From: JAMXLO01 sp963819855
GTDB taxonomy: Bacteria; Pseudomonadota; Alphaproteobacteria; Acetobacterales; Acetobacteraceae
Direction of reading: 5' to 3'
Assembly (NCBI GenBank): GCA_963819855.1
Contig: CAWFYC010000019.1
Location: 1 to 64,000, forward strand
DNA length: 64,000 bases
Positions 41,951-53,263 of the stretch are shown piece after piece; the stretch's first letter is position 1; the number at the start of each line of letters is the position of its first letter. A model generated the notes under the pieces. The model made no database searches. It had not been told where the DNA came from and saw only the letters and a program-made list of their open reading frames with translations. A program made the translations under genes and the position numbers.

Positions 41951-43534
41951 ATGCAGCGGCGCAACTTTCTGCGGACCGGAGCGGCTGGCATCGCGGCGGC
42001 GGCACTGCCGCGCATTTCCATTGCGCAGCCGGCCGACACGCACGTGCTGCGGTTCGTTCCCCAGGCGAACCTGACGGTGCTGGACCCGATCTTCACCACT
42101 GCGGCGGTGACCGGGAACCATGCATGGATGGTGTACGACACCCTGTTCGGCGTGAACGCGGCGCAACGGGCGAAGCCACAGATGGCCGAGGGCTACACGG
42201 TGTCCGACGATGGCCGGACCTATCTGATCAGGCTGCGCGAGGGGTTGAAATGGCACGACGGCGAGCCGGTGCGTGCGCAGGATTGCGCGCCAAGCCTGAC
42301 CCGTTGGTCGGCGCGCGATACGTTCGGCCAGACTGTGGCGAAGGTGGTCGACGCATGGGGCGTCGCCGACGACAGGACGATCAAGATCACATTGAAGAAA
42401 CCCTTTCCGCTGCTCATAGAGGCAATGGCGTCGCCGACGGGCAACTGCTTCATGATGCCCGAGCGGCTGGCGAAGACCGATCCGTTCAAGGCGATCACCG
42501 AGGCGGTCGGCTCCGGTCCATTCCGTTTTCTCAAGGACGAGTTCGTCGCCGGCAGCAGCGCGGCCTGGCAAAAATTCGACGGCTACGTGCCGCGGCAGGA
42601 GCCAGCGGAGTGGTCCTCAGGCGGCAAGGTCGCCAACTTCCAGCGCATCGAGTGGAAGATCATCCCTGATTCGGCCACCGCATCGGCCGCGCTGCAGGCT
42701 GGCGAAGTCGATTGGTATGAACAGGCACAGGCCGACCTCGTGCCGCTGCTGAAGCGCAACAGTGATATCGTCATCGCGCCGTCGAACCCGCAGGGCTACA
42801 TCGGGGGCATGCGGTTCAACCATCTGAACCCGCCGTTCAACGATGTTCGCCTGCGTCGCGCCGTGCTGGCCGCGGTGAACCAGGAAGACTACATGCGCGC
42901 GATCATGGGAGACGACCACTCGGCCTGGCAGATCTGCCGGTCGCAGTACCCGTGCGGTACCATCTATGGCACCGAGGTCGACCTGCCGGTGCAGAAAGGC
43001 GATCTGGAAGCCGCGAAGAAGATGATCCAGGAGGCCGGCTACGGCGGACAAAAGGCGGTGATCATCAACCCGACGGACTTTCCCACCATCGGACCGCTCG
43101 GCGACATCACCTACGACATGTTCAAGAAGATCGGCATCAACGCGGAATTGCAGGCGACCGATTGGGGCTCGGTAGTGCAGCGCCGCGCGACCAAGGAGCC
43201 GGTGGAGAAGGGCGGCTGGTCGGTGTTCCACACCTGGTTCAGCGGCGGTTTTATTCTCAATCCGGTGGTCACCGCGCCGTTCCGTGGCCAGGGTGCCACG
43301 GCGTGGTTCGGTTGGTACGACAATCCGAAAATCGAGCAGCTGACGCAGGAATGGCTGGACGCGGAGGACAACGATGGTCGCAAGAAGATCGCCGCGGCGA
43401 TTCAGCTCGAAAATTATGCGCAGGTGCCGTCAATCACGCTGGGGCAGTTCCAGATTCCCACTGCATACCGCAAGAGCCTGGCGGGAAAGCTGGAGTACAC
43501 CGGGCCGCTGTTCTGGAACGTGAAGCGGGTGTGA
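41951..43534 (+). CDS. ABC transporter substrate-binding protein, peptide/family 5
   Basis: 527 aa. Tat-like signal RRNFLRTG followed by a hydrophobic Ala-rich segment and IAQPADT. Family 5 blocks: LTVLDPIFTTAAVTGNHAWMVYDTL, GLKWHDGEPVRAQD, AVGSGPFRF, GYIGGMRFNHLNPPFNDVRLRRAV. Binds peptides, opines or similar in the periplasm. ATG 41951 is chosen because the open frame before it (back to 40736) is the antisense of the lactonase gene. No permease or ATPase genes are adjacent, so it may share a transporter with others. Confidence 0.88.
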   Translation: MQRRNFLRTGAAGIAAAALPRISIAQPADTHVLRFVPQANLTVLDPIFTTAAVTGNHAWMVYDTLFGVNAAQRAKPQMAEGYTVSDDGRTYLIRLREGLKWHDGEPVRAQDCAPSLTRWSARDTFGQTVAKVVDAWGVADDRTIKITLKKPFPLLIEAMASPTGNCFMMPERLAKTDPFKAITEAVGSGPFRFLKDEFVAGSSAAWQKFDGYVPRQEPAEWSSGGKVANFQRIEWKIIPDSATASAALQAGEVDWYEQAQADLVPLLKRNSDIVIAPSNPQGYIGGMRFNHLNPPFNDVRLRRAVLAAVNQEDYMRAIMGDDHSAWQICRSQYPCGTIYGTEVDLPVQKGDLEAAKKMIQEAGYGGQKAVIINPTDFPTIGPLGDITYDMFKKIGINAELQATDWGSVVQRRATKEPVEKGGWSVFHTWFSGGFILNPVVTAPFRGQGATAWFGWYDNPKIEQLTQEWLDAEDNDGRKKIAAAIQLENYAQVPSITLGQFQIPTAYRKSLAGKLEYTGPLFWNVKRV

Positions 43535-43548
43535 CCGAACGATCCCCA

Positions 43549-43659
43549 CTGTCATTCCCGTGCAAAGCCTGCCCTCGCGAAAGCGGGGGCGGAAACCCAG
43601 GGCAAATTCTGTGCGGTTGCCTGGGTCCCCGCGTTCGCGGGGATGACAACGAATGACAG
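43549..43659. repeat. MITE-like palindromic element
   Basis: 111 bases with perfect 8-base inverted ends CTGTCATT / AATGACAG, internal ctcgcgaaagcggg and ccccgcgttcgcgggg hairpins, and cccaggg/ccctggg-type pairing. Fills most of the gap between two binding-protein genes. The gtcattcccg start is a widespread bacterial palindrome. Confidence 0.8.
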
Positions 43660-43772
43660 CTACGATCTGCGGCGGCGGTTCGTTGCTGATGAACATCGGA
43701 TTACCTCCTTGATCATGGCATCACAATCTGATTCAGACTACGACCTTAGCATCAATCCCTGAGGAAGCTGCG

Positions 43773-45297
43773 ATGCTGCGTCGCGTGGTGCTTGCACTCT
43801 GGCTCGGTGCGATGGCGATCGGCACGCCCGCGCGCGCGGACAAGGCGGACGACACATTGCGCGTCGCGTGGGGTGCGAGCGGACCGTTGGAAAGCGCCGA
43901 CTTCTACTTCAGTACGAGGCGTACCGGAATGGAGATGGCCTCGCTGATCTGGGACACGCTGGTGTGGCGCGACCCGGCGGACTTTTCCTACCAGCCGCTG
44001 CTCGCCAAGGCGTGGCGCCAGATCGATGACACGACCCTTGAGTTCGACCTGCGCGACGATGTGACGTTCCACGACGGATCGAGGTTCACCGCGGCGGATG
44101 TGGTGGGGACGTTGAATACCATCGCCGTGCCGGGCTTCAAGGCGCTGGCGCAGCGCAACGTCAACTGGATCGCCGCCGCGGTGCAGATCGGCATGTATCG
44201 GGTTCGCATCATCAGCAAGCTGCCGTTCCCGCCGGCGCTCGACTATATCGCCAACGCGCTGCCGATCTATCCGGCGGAACACTATGACGCCGTCGGGCAT
44301 GAGCGGATGGGCGAGCATCCGATCGGCACCGGACCGTACCGCATGGTGTCGGTGGAGACCGGCAAGGCGTACCGGATGGTCCGCAATGACAACTACTTCA
44401 AGGGCAGTCCCAAAGGCGATCACTTCATCAAGACGATCGATGTGCGCGAGGTGCCGGACGAGCAGGCGCGGGTGGCGGAACTGCTGGCGCATCGCGCCGA
44501 CATAATATGGGACCTCGGTAACGACCGGTTGCAGCAGATCACCCGTCGTCCGGACTTCAAGGTGGCGCAGGCGGAGACGATGCGCGTGGGTTATCTCGGG
44601 CTGGATGCAGCAGGACGCAGCCGCACGCCGGCGCTGCAGAGCGTCGATGTGCGCCGGGCAATCGCCCATGCGGTGGACCGTCAATCGATCGTGCAGAACC
44701 TGATCGGCGGAGCGGCACGGGTGCTTGATGCGCCATGCTATCCGAAGATGTTCGGCTGCATCAGCGAGGCGGCGCATCGCTACGACCACGCGCCCGACAG
44801 GTCGCGCGATCTGCTGCGTGCGTCCGGCTACGAGGGCAAGGTGGCATTTGACTTCTACGTCGATCCGGCGATGCAGGCCGCCGGTGAGGCGGTGGCATCG
44901 GATTTTGCCAAGGTCGGCATCACCGCTCGGCTCCGCACGCCGGAACCTGCGGCGCTGCGCGAGGCGCAGGTCAACGACCGCACGCCGATGGTGTTGCTGA
45001 GCTCGGACGCCCATTCGGTGAATGATGTGTCGGAAATCATCGGTTACTGCTTTCAGTTCGGGAAGCAGGACTATGCGCGTGATCCCGAATTGCACGACTG
45101 GCTGCGCAATGCCGACATGACGATGGATGCAGCGAAGCGGAAAGAACTGAACGCGAAGGCGGTCGAGCGAATCACGGACCAGGTGGTACTGGCTGCCGAT
45201 GTTCACCTTCGTGCAGAATTATGCGTTCACTGACCAGTTGGCGTTCATGCCCTCTGCCGACGAACTCGTGCGGCTATATCGCGTGCACTGGAACTGA
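43773..45297 (+). pseudogene. ABC substrate-binding protein, peptide/family 5, +1 frameshift near the end
   Basis: Signal peptide LALWLGAMAIGTPARA, then family 5 blocks: TFHDGSRFTAADVVGTLNTI, PIGTGPYRMVSVE, DVRRAIAHAVDRQSI. About 507 aa if repaired. As read it stops at 45233; dropping one G at about 45185-45187 restores a normal ending (YWLPMFTFVQNY ... YRVHWN) to 45297. Almost full length in the first frame, so it may be functional if the shift is a sequencing error. No permease genes adjoin it. Second of two neighbouring binding proteins that look only distantly related. Confidence 0.8.
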
Positions 45298-45310
45298 GCG
45301 CCGGCAGCCG

Positions 45311-45444
45311 TTACGCGCGCAATGGTTCGCCGGGCGGGTCCATCGGTGGCACCGGGATCGGCGGCGGTGGTTCTTCGATCGGCACGGGAGCGTCGGGGTC
45401 CGGCTCGTCGGGCGGTTGACCGGGTGGTTTCGGCGGATCAGACG

Positions 45445-45448
<4 letters not shown>
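45311..45448 (-). CDS. proline-rich microprotein downstream of glgX
   Basis: 45 aa, 20 prolines, acidic (PDEPDPDAPVPIEEPPPP). ATG 45448 overlaps the glgX stop (ATGA), so it is likely made from the glgX message by coupling. Intrinsically disordered; no motif of known function. Short Pro/Glu-rich proteins of this look recur in alphaproteobacteria. Real translation is inference. Confidence 0.5.
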
Positions 45449-47673
<2,225 letters not shown>

Positions 47674-47737
47674 TGGCACTCCCCCCCTGCCGCGAATAGA
47701 TGCGGCAGGGGGCGCCGACATACCAGACACTTCTTGT

Positions 47738-47965
47738 TCAGGTGGTGAACCGTCCCACCAGATAGCCGATGCCGACGGCGACCAATGCCGAGGCGATGGG
47801 CTGGTCCTTGATCACGTCGCTGAGACGGGCGACCTGCTGCTGCGCCTGACCGGCCGCCTGGTTGTACAGGCCTTCCGCCTGCGTCTTGGCGTCGCCGGCG
47901 AATTCGCCGACCTTCTGCTGCACCCGGCCACCCATTTCGCGGGCGGTACCTTGGAAATCGTTCAT
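47738..47965 (-). CDS. CsbD-like protein with C-terminal membrane anchor
   Basis: 75 aa. NDFQGTAREMGGRVQQKVGEFAGD resembles the CsbD stress-protein repeat, followed by an amphipathic region and an ending IASALVAVGIGYLVGRF that looks like a membrane anchor or DUF883-type glycine-zipper tail. CsbD proteins are small stress-induced proteins of unknown mechanism. ATG 47965 has GGAGGACC directly upstream. Confidence 0.75.
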   Translation of the reverse strand: MNDFQGTAREMGGRVQQKVGEFAGDAKTQAEGLYNQAAGQAQQQVARLSDVIKDQPIASALVAVGIGYLVGRFTT

Positions 47966-48026
47966 GTGGTCCTCCATGGAAGAGGAGCCCTTAACGCGCG
48001 ATGTAGGGTCGGGTTGCCCGCGCCGG

Positions 48027-48935
48027 TCAGAAGTTCAGGCGCAATCCCGGTTCGGCCCAGTCCAATGCGCCGAGCCGCCCGGTCGCGGACAGCGTGACAT
48101 AGGCCGTGCGCATATCGGGACCGCCAAAGCAGATATTGGTAGGGAATTCGTCCGGCATCGCGACCGTGCGCACGACCTTGCCGTCGGGTGCGATCACGGT
48201 GATGCAACCGGCGTGCAGCGTGGCGACCGCCACGTTGCCGCCGGCTTCCACCGCGAGGCTGTCGAAGCGCTGGAAGCTGCCGAGCCCGGCGATGATGCGG
48301 CCACCATGCGGCGACGGCCAGCCCTGCTTGGTGACGACGCCGGGTGAGGCGATGTCGAACGCCCACAGCCGCGCCGGTTCGGTGTCGGCGACATACAAAA
48401 CCTTGCCGTCGGGCGAGAGGCCGCAACCGTTGGGGCTGAGGATTGGATACGCCACCTCGACGATCTTCGAGCCGTCGGGCAGCGCGTAGTACAGGCCGCC
48501 ATGGTCGCGGGTGCGCGCGAAGCGCTTGCCGAGATCGGTGAAATATAACCCGCCCTGCTTGTCGAACACGAGGTCGTTCGGCGCCGATAGTTTGTGGCCA
48601 TTGCAGTGCGTGTAGAGCACGCGCGTATCGCCGGTGTTCGGATCGATTCGCTGGATGCAGCCGCCGTCGTAGTCGTCGGCGGGCCCGATCGCCATCCAGT
48701 GGCCAGACGGATACTTGCCGCCGCCGTTGTTGCAGACATACAGCGCACCATCCGGACCGATCGCCAGGCCGTTCGGACCGCCGCCGGCATTGCCGACGGT
48801 GGAGCGCGCACCGTCGGACCCGATGCGGGTGCAGCACCGTCCGGCAATCTCGGTCAGGATGACTGCTCCGTCGGGCATCACCACCGGGCCTTCGGGGAAG
48901 CCAAAATTGCCTGCCACGATGCGTACGTCTGCCAC
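48027..48935 (-). CDS. SMP-30/gluconolactonase/LRE family protein
   Basis: 302 aa six-bladed propeller. GFPEGPVVMPDGAVILTEI supplies the metal-binding Glu region, then GPNGLAIGPDGALYVCNNGG, APNDLVFDKQGGLYFTDLGKRF and LSPNGCGLSPDGKVLYVADT, the typical blade and metal Asn/Asp motifs. Hydrolyses sugar lactones or similar. No signal peptide. Monocistronic by spacing. Substrate not predictable. Confidence 0.87.
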   Translation of the reverse strand: MADVRIVAGNFGFPEGPVVMPDGAVILTEIAGRCCTRIGSDGARSTVGNAGGGPNGLAIGPDGALYVCNNGGGKYPSGHWMAIGPADDYDGGCIQRIDPNTGDTRVLYTHCNGHKLSAPNDLVFDKQGGLYFTDLGKRFARTRDHGGLYYALPDGSKIVEVAYPILSPNGCGLSPDGKVLYVADTEPARLWAFDIASPGVVTKQGWPSPHGGRIIAGLGSFQRFDSLAVEAGGNVAVATLHAGCITVIAPDGKVVRTVAMPDEFPTNICFGGPDMRTAYVTLSATGRLGALDWAEPGLRLNF

Positions 48936-49124
48936 GTTCGTTTCCCCCGGTGGTTGGTCGAGCTGCGACTCTCACGCACGCACGGCTTGCGTCAAGCCAT
49001 CGTTACCGATTGTGCGCGCCATGCCGATCGCTGCCGGCGTCGCCGCCAGATGTTCCCTGAGGGGCGGGATCTGTCACTTTTGCGCGCGATCTGTGGTATC
49101 ACGGGAGTGCGCGAGGGAAGGCCC

Positions 49125-49565
49125 ATGGAGCTTGATTTTTCCTACTTCTGCCGTGAGCTGGTCGCACGCTCTGCCGACGCCATCGTCTATGCCGACAATG
49201 CTGGTGTGATCCGGTTCTGGAATGCAGGCGCCGCGCGGATATTCGGCTTCGCCGAAGCCGAGGCGGTCGGACAGTCGCTCGATCTGATCATTCCGCAGAG
49301 CCTGCGACAGCGCCATTGGCAAGGGTTCACCGCGACCATGCGTACCGGCGAGAGCCGCTATGGCGCTGGCGACCTCCTCGCGGTGCCGGCATTGCGCAAG
49401 GACGGCACGCGTATTTCGGTTGAATTCACCATTCTGGCGTTTCGCGGTGAGGATGGCGGGATCGTTGGCACAGCCGCGACCCTGCGCGATGTCACGGCAC
49501 GCTTCGAGCAGACGAGAGCGCTGCAACGTGAGATCGCCACGCTGCGCGGAGGGACCGCCGGATAG
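49125..49565 (+). CDS. PAS domain protein
   Basis: 146 aa. One PAS domain: ARSADAIVYADNAGVIRFWNAGAARIFGF, AVGQSLDLIIP, RKDGTRISVEFTI, followed by a short coiled coil (FEQTRALQREIATLR) but no output domain. Possibly binds a small ligand, heme or flavin. ATG 49125 with GAGGGAAG upstream. Its TAG overlaps by one base the GTG of the ABC ATPase gene, so it may sense or tune transport (inference). Confidence 0.8.
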   Translation: MELDFSYFCRELVARSADAIVYADNAGVIRFWNAGAARIFGFAEAEAVGQSLDLIIPQSLRQRHWQGFTATMRTGESRYGAGDLLAVPALRKDGTRISVEFTILAFRGEDGGIVGTAATLRDVTARFEQTRALQREIATLRGGTAG

Positions 49566-51560
49566 TGCCGCCTGCAATTGCCTGCCACCTGTCGGAGAAT
49601 GCGACGCTGTCCCAGACCCGGAAGCTGCTTGACGTACAGGGCCTGAGCGTCGCCTTCGCCACCGACCAGGGCGTTGCTACCGTGGTGCGGAACCTCGACC
49701 TGCACGTGGCCGAGGGCGAGACGCTGGCGATCGTGGGTGAGTCAGGGGTCGGGCAAGTCGGTGACCGCGCTCTCGATCACGCGGTTGATCGACCACACCG
49801 GTGGGCACATCGCCGCGGGGCGGATCCTGTTCACCGACCGCATCGGACGGCAGCGCGACCTCGTCACCGAATCCGCCGAGGCGATGCGACGGATGCGTGG
49901 CCCTGAAATGGCGATGGTGTTCCAGGAGCCGATGAGCAGCCTCAACCCGGTGCTACGCATCGGTGACCAGATCGCCGAGGCGGTGATGCTGCATCAGGGT
50001 CTTGGCCGTGGCGCCGCGTTGGCCGAGGCACGCCGGCTGCTGGAGCACGTGCGCGTCGCGGAGGCAGAACGGCAGTTGCAGCGCTATCCGTTCCAGCTAT
50101 CGGGCGGGATGCGCCAGCGGGTGATGATCGCGATGGCGCTGTCGTGCCGTCCGCGTCTGCTGATCGCCGATGAACCGACCACCGCGCTCGACGTCACGGT
50201 GCAGGCGCAGGTCCTGCGGCTGCTGCGCCTGTTGCAGCGCGAATCCGGCATGTCGCTGATCTTCATCACCCACGACATGGGTGTGGTGGCCGAGATGGCG
50301 GACCGCGTGCTGGTGATGCGTGAGGGCGTCAAGGTGGAGGAAGGCGACGCGGTGCGGGTGTTCGATGCGCCGCAGCATCCTTATACCCGCGCATTGTTGA
50401 ACGCGGTGCCGGTGCTCGGCAGCCTCTCCGGCCAGGCGCTGCCCGCGCCGTTTCCGGAGGACGGCAGGGCAGTGCAGCCGCAGGCGACGGTGCGGGCGGA
50501 TCTGCCCCCGGTGCTTGACGTGAAGGGTCTGACCACACGTTTCGATGTGCAGCGTTGGTTCCGTCTGGCGGCCCGCATTCACGCGGTCGAGCAGGTGACA
50601 CTGACGGTGCGGCATGGCGAGACGCTGGCGCTGGTGGGTGAGTCAGGCTGCGGCAAGTCCACCACCGGACGCAGCATCATCCGGCTGGAGCATCCGGCAG
50701 CGGGCGAGATCAGGTTGAACGACGAAGACGTCACGCAACTCGACCGCGCACGCGAGGCGCGGCTGCGGCGCGGGGTACAGTACGTATTCCAGGACCCGCT
50801 TGCCTCGCTCGATCCGCGCCTGACGATCGGGTTCTCCATTGCCGAACCGATCCGCACGCACAGGCTGCTGACCGGCGCCGCGATCGAGCGCAGGGTGCAT
50901 GAGCTGCTGCGGCTGGTCGGGCTGCTGCCCGAGCACGCGCAACGCTATCCGCACGAACTGTCCGGCGGGCAGCGGCAGCGCTGCTGCATCGCGCGCGCGC
51001 TCGCCTCGGAGCCAAGCCTGATCATCGCAGACGAGGCGGTGGCGGCGCTGGACGTGTCGATCCGCGCGCAGGTGGTGAACCTGCTGATGGACCTTCAGGC
51101 GCGGCTGGGGCTGGCCTATCTGTTCATCTCGCACGACATGGCGGTGGTGGAGCGGGTCAGCCACCGTGTGGCGGTGATGTATCTGGGTCAGATCGTCGAG
51201 ATCGGGCCGCGCCAGGCGGTGTTCGGCGATCCGCAGCACGCCTATACGCGCCGGCTGCTTGCCGCCGTGCCGATTCCCGATCCGCGCCGGCGCGATCACT
51301 CGATCGAGTTGGACGACAGCGAGGTGCCCAGCCCGTTGCGCCGGCCCGACGATCCCCCCGTTGTGGCGCCATTGGTGCGGGTGGGCGAGGATCACTTCGT
51401 CGCCCGCCACCGGGTGGGCGGGCTGTACCTGACGTTCGTCTCTTGTTGCGGACAGCGCACCCTCATAAGTTCCCGCCATGGATGCCCAGCCCACCGATTT
51501 GCCGCAACGCGCGCGCGGACTGGCGGACACGCTGGACGCGCTCGACGCGCATCTGGCTGA
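49565..51560 (+). pseudogene. tandem-domain peptide ABC transporter ATPase, +1 shift in first Walker A
   Basis: Fused DppD-DppF-type ATPase, about 660 aa if repaired. Domain 1: LLDVQGLSVAFATDQG, GESGSGKS after repair, LSGGMRQRVMIAMALS, LLIADEPTTALDVT, ITHDMG. Domain 2: GESGCGKSTTGRS, LSGGQRQRCCIARALA, ISHDMA. The frame changes in a GGGG run at 49745-49748; removing one G restores the P-loop GESGSGKS. C-terminal end after HFVARH is not family-like and runs 83 bases into the next gene, so the true stop may lie earlier (TGA at about 51431). Drives the binding protein and permeases at 54560-57971 (inference). Confidence 0.82.
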
Positions 51561-52344
51561 AGCCGAAAAGCAGGCCGCGACGCTGCTGAAGGCAGTGCGG
51601 CGCCTGCGCCGGGCTGCGCGCGAAGGGGCGATTGCCAGCCTGCCTGCCGCGATCGTTGCCGCGAGGGCGGACGCCGACCGGAATGGCGAACCACTCGCAA
51701 CAGCCGCCGCGGCGCTCGACTACGATATCGCCGATGCGTTCGGCAGCGGCGCCTGGCTCGATGAGCTGGCCGCCGCGGCCAGGGATGCCGGTGTGGTGCT
51801 GGTGCGGCGGGATGGGCGGGTGACCGCGTACCCGGTGGCGCTCCGGCTGGACGCACGGGCGCAGGGGGTGCGGATCGGGCGCAAACTGGAACGGCGCATC
51901 CGACCGAGCTTCGTGGCCGCTCAGCTCAAGGCGTTGCAGCAGCGGCCGGAACGGTTCAACGCAAGGCAGTTCCTCGACCGCCTGTTCGCACTGTACGAGA
52001 GCAAGGCGCGCGCCGAGGATCCGGCATGGCGTCCCGGCCAGCCGGGCCAGGGGCCGCTGGTTTCGCTGGCGGACCTGCATGATCTGTTGACCGTGCTGCC
52101 TGTCGCCGGCGCCGACTATCCGCAGGAGGAATTCGTCGCCGACCTGCTGCGCCTGGACCGCCAGCCCGACGCGACGGACAGTCGCGGACGCCGCTTCGAA
52201 CTTGGCGGGTCCACCGGACGGAAGGGCGGCAAACGGCTGACACTGTTCGATGAAACCGGCGAGCAGCACGACTACTACGCGATTCGCTTCAACCTGGAAC
52301 CGTCCGATGGACGTGCTGACAACACCGCCTCTGCCGCTCGCTGA
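51478..52344 (+). CDS. hypothetical protein, first gene of BrxD-like triad
   Basis: 288 aa. N-terminal helices with likely coiled coil (RGLADTLDALDAHLAEAEKQAATLLK), a middle globular part, and a C-terminal section with YPQEEFVADLLRLDRQPD, then a Gly/Lys stretch and KRLTLFDETGEQHDYYAIRF. No signal peptide or membrane helix. I know no family for it. ATG 51478. It overlaps the next gene by 38 bases and lies inside an ABC transporter operon, between the ATPase and binding protein. Confidence 0.65.
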   Translation: MDAQPTDLPQRARGLADTLDALDAHLAEAEKQAATLLKAVRRLRRAAREGAIASLPAAIVAARADADRNGEPLATAAAALDYDIADAFGSGAWLDELAAAARDAGVVLVRRDGRVTAYPVALRLDARAQGVRIGRKLERRIRPSFVAAQLKALQQRPERFNARQFLDRLFALYESKARAEDPAWRPGQPGQGPLVSLADLHDLLTVLPVAGADYPQEEFVADLLRLDRQPDATDSRGRRFELGGSTGRKGGKRLTLFDETGEQHDYYAIRFNLEPSDGRADNTASAAR

Positions 52345-53263
52345 GTGGCTGTCGATCATCGAGCGCGAGTACCTGTCGGCGTTCGTGCCGGCAGGCGGTG
52401 CTGCTGTGAAATTCGCCATCCTGGATGACATGGCAATCGATGCGGCCACGGAGCGTCTGGTCCGACTCGGCCAGGTGCATGGGATGATCGCGGTGCCTGT
52501 CGAGGCGGAGCGCACCCGCGTCCACATGATGCATGAGCTGTTCTTCGCGATTTCCCGCGCCATGCCCTGGGACAGCCTGGTGCAGCGCTATCTGGAAGGG
52601 CTGTTCGGTGCGCACGGCTACGCTTGGCCGCAGCCGGGCGAGAAACTGGCGATGTCCGACCTGGCGGCCGCCGTCGGCGTGGCGCCCAATCTGTTGTCTC
52701 ACCGTGTGGACCAGTGGCTGACGGTGGACGTGTGGGAGGACCGCCGGCTGGTGCAGGACTTCCGATCTGCTCTGCTGTCGCTCTGTCTGTCGCGGCTGGA
52801 GTCGGAGGGGTGGGAAGCCACCGGGCCGGTGGCGCAGTGGCTGCGCGGTGAAAAGGTACCGCCGGCATCGCTGCGCGCCGCCGACATCTCGGTTCGCCTG
52901 TCCCGCACCAATGCGCGCGCCATGCTGGCCTCGCTGTGCCATTTCCTGCGCAAGGCGGGGGCCGCCGGGCTGCTCGTGGTGCTGGATGTGCGGCGGCTTG
53001 CGTGCAGCGAGGCCGTGGAGGGGTTGCTGCGCTACTCGCCGGCCGCGGTGATGGACGCCTACGAGGTGCTGCGGGAACTGATCGACGATGCCGAGCACCT
53101 GCCTGGCCTGTTCGTCGCGGTGCTGGCCAACGCGGCGCTGGCCACCGGCGATCCGCGTCGCTCGCTGGCGCAGTACGCAGCGTTGCAGATGCGGGTGTGG
53201 CCCGACGTACGGCCGGGCGACCGGCAGAATCCGATGGCGCCGCTGGTATGGCTGGCAGCATGA
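52307..53263 (+). CDS. BrxD/DUF2791-like protein without P-loop
   Basis: 318 aa. Its C-terminal half (SRTNARAMLASLCHFLRKAGAAGLLVVLD, DAYEVLRELIDDAEHLPGLFVAVLAN) matches the RTNAR-type conserved end of BREX BrxD/DUF2791 ATPases. Where the family has GxxGxGKT, this protein reads KFAILDDMAIDAA, so the Walker A lysine is missing and it probably does not hydrolyse ATP. The end of a typical Walker B is also weak (VVLDVRRLA). Paired with the intact ATPase that follows, it may form an active/inactive heteromer (inference). Overlaps both neighbours. Confidence 0.7.
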   Translation: MDVLTTPPLPLAEWLSIIEREYLSAFVPAGGAAVKFAILDDMAIDAATERLVRLGQVHGMIAVPVEAERTRVHMMHELFFAISRAMPWDSLVQRYLEGLFGAHGYAWPQPGEKLAMSDLAAAVGVAPNLLSHRVDQWLTVDVWEDRRLVQDFRSALLSLCLSRLESEGWEATGPVAQWLRGEKVPPASLRAADISVRLSRTNARAMLASLCHFLRKAGAAGLLVVLDVRRLACSEAVEGLLRYSPAAVMDAYEVLRELIDDAEHLPGLFVAVLANAALATGDPRRSLAQYAALQMRVWPDVRPGDRQNPMAPLVWLAA

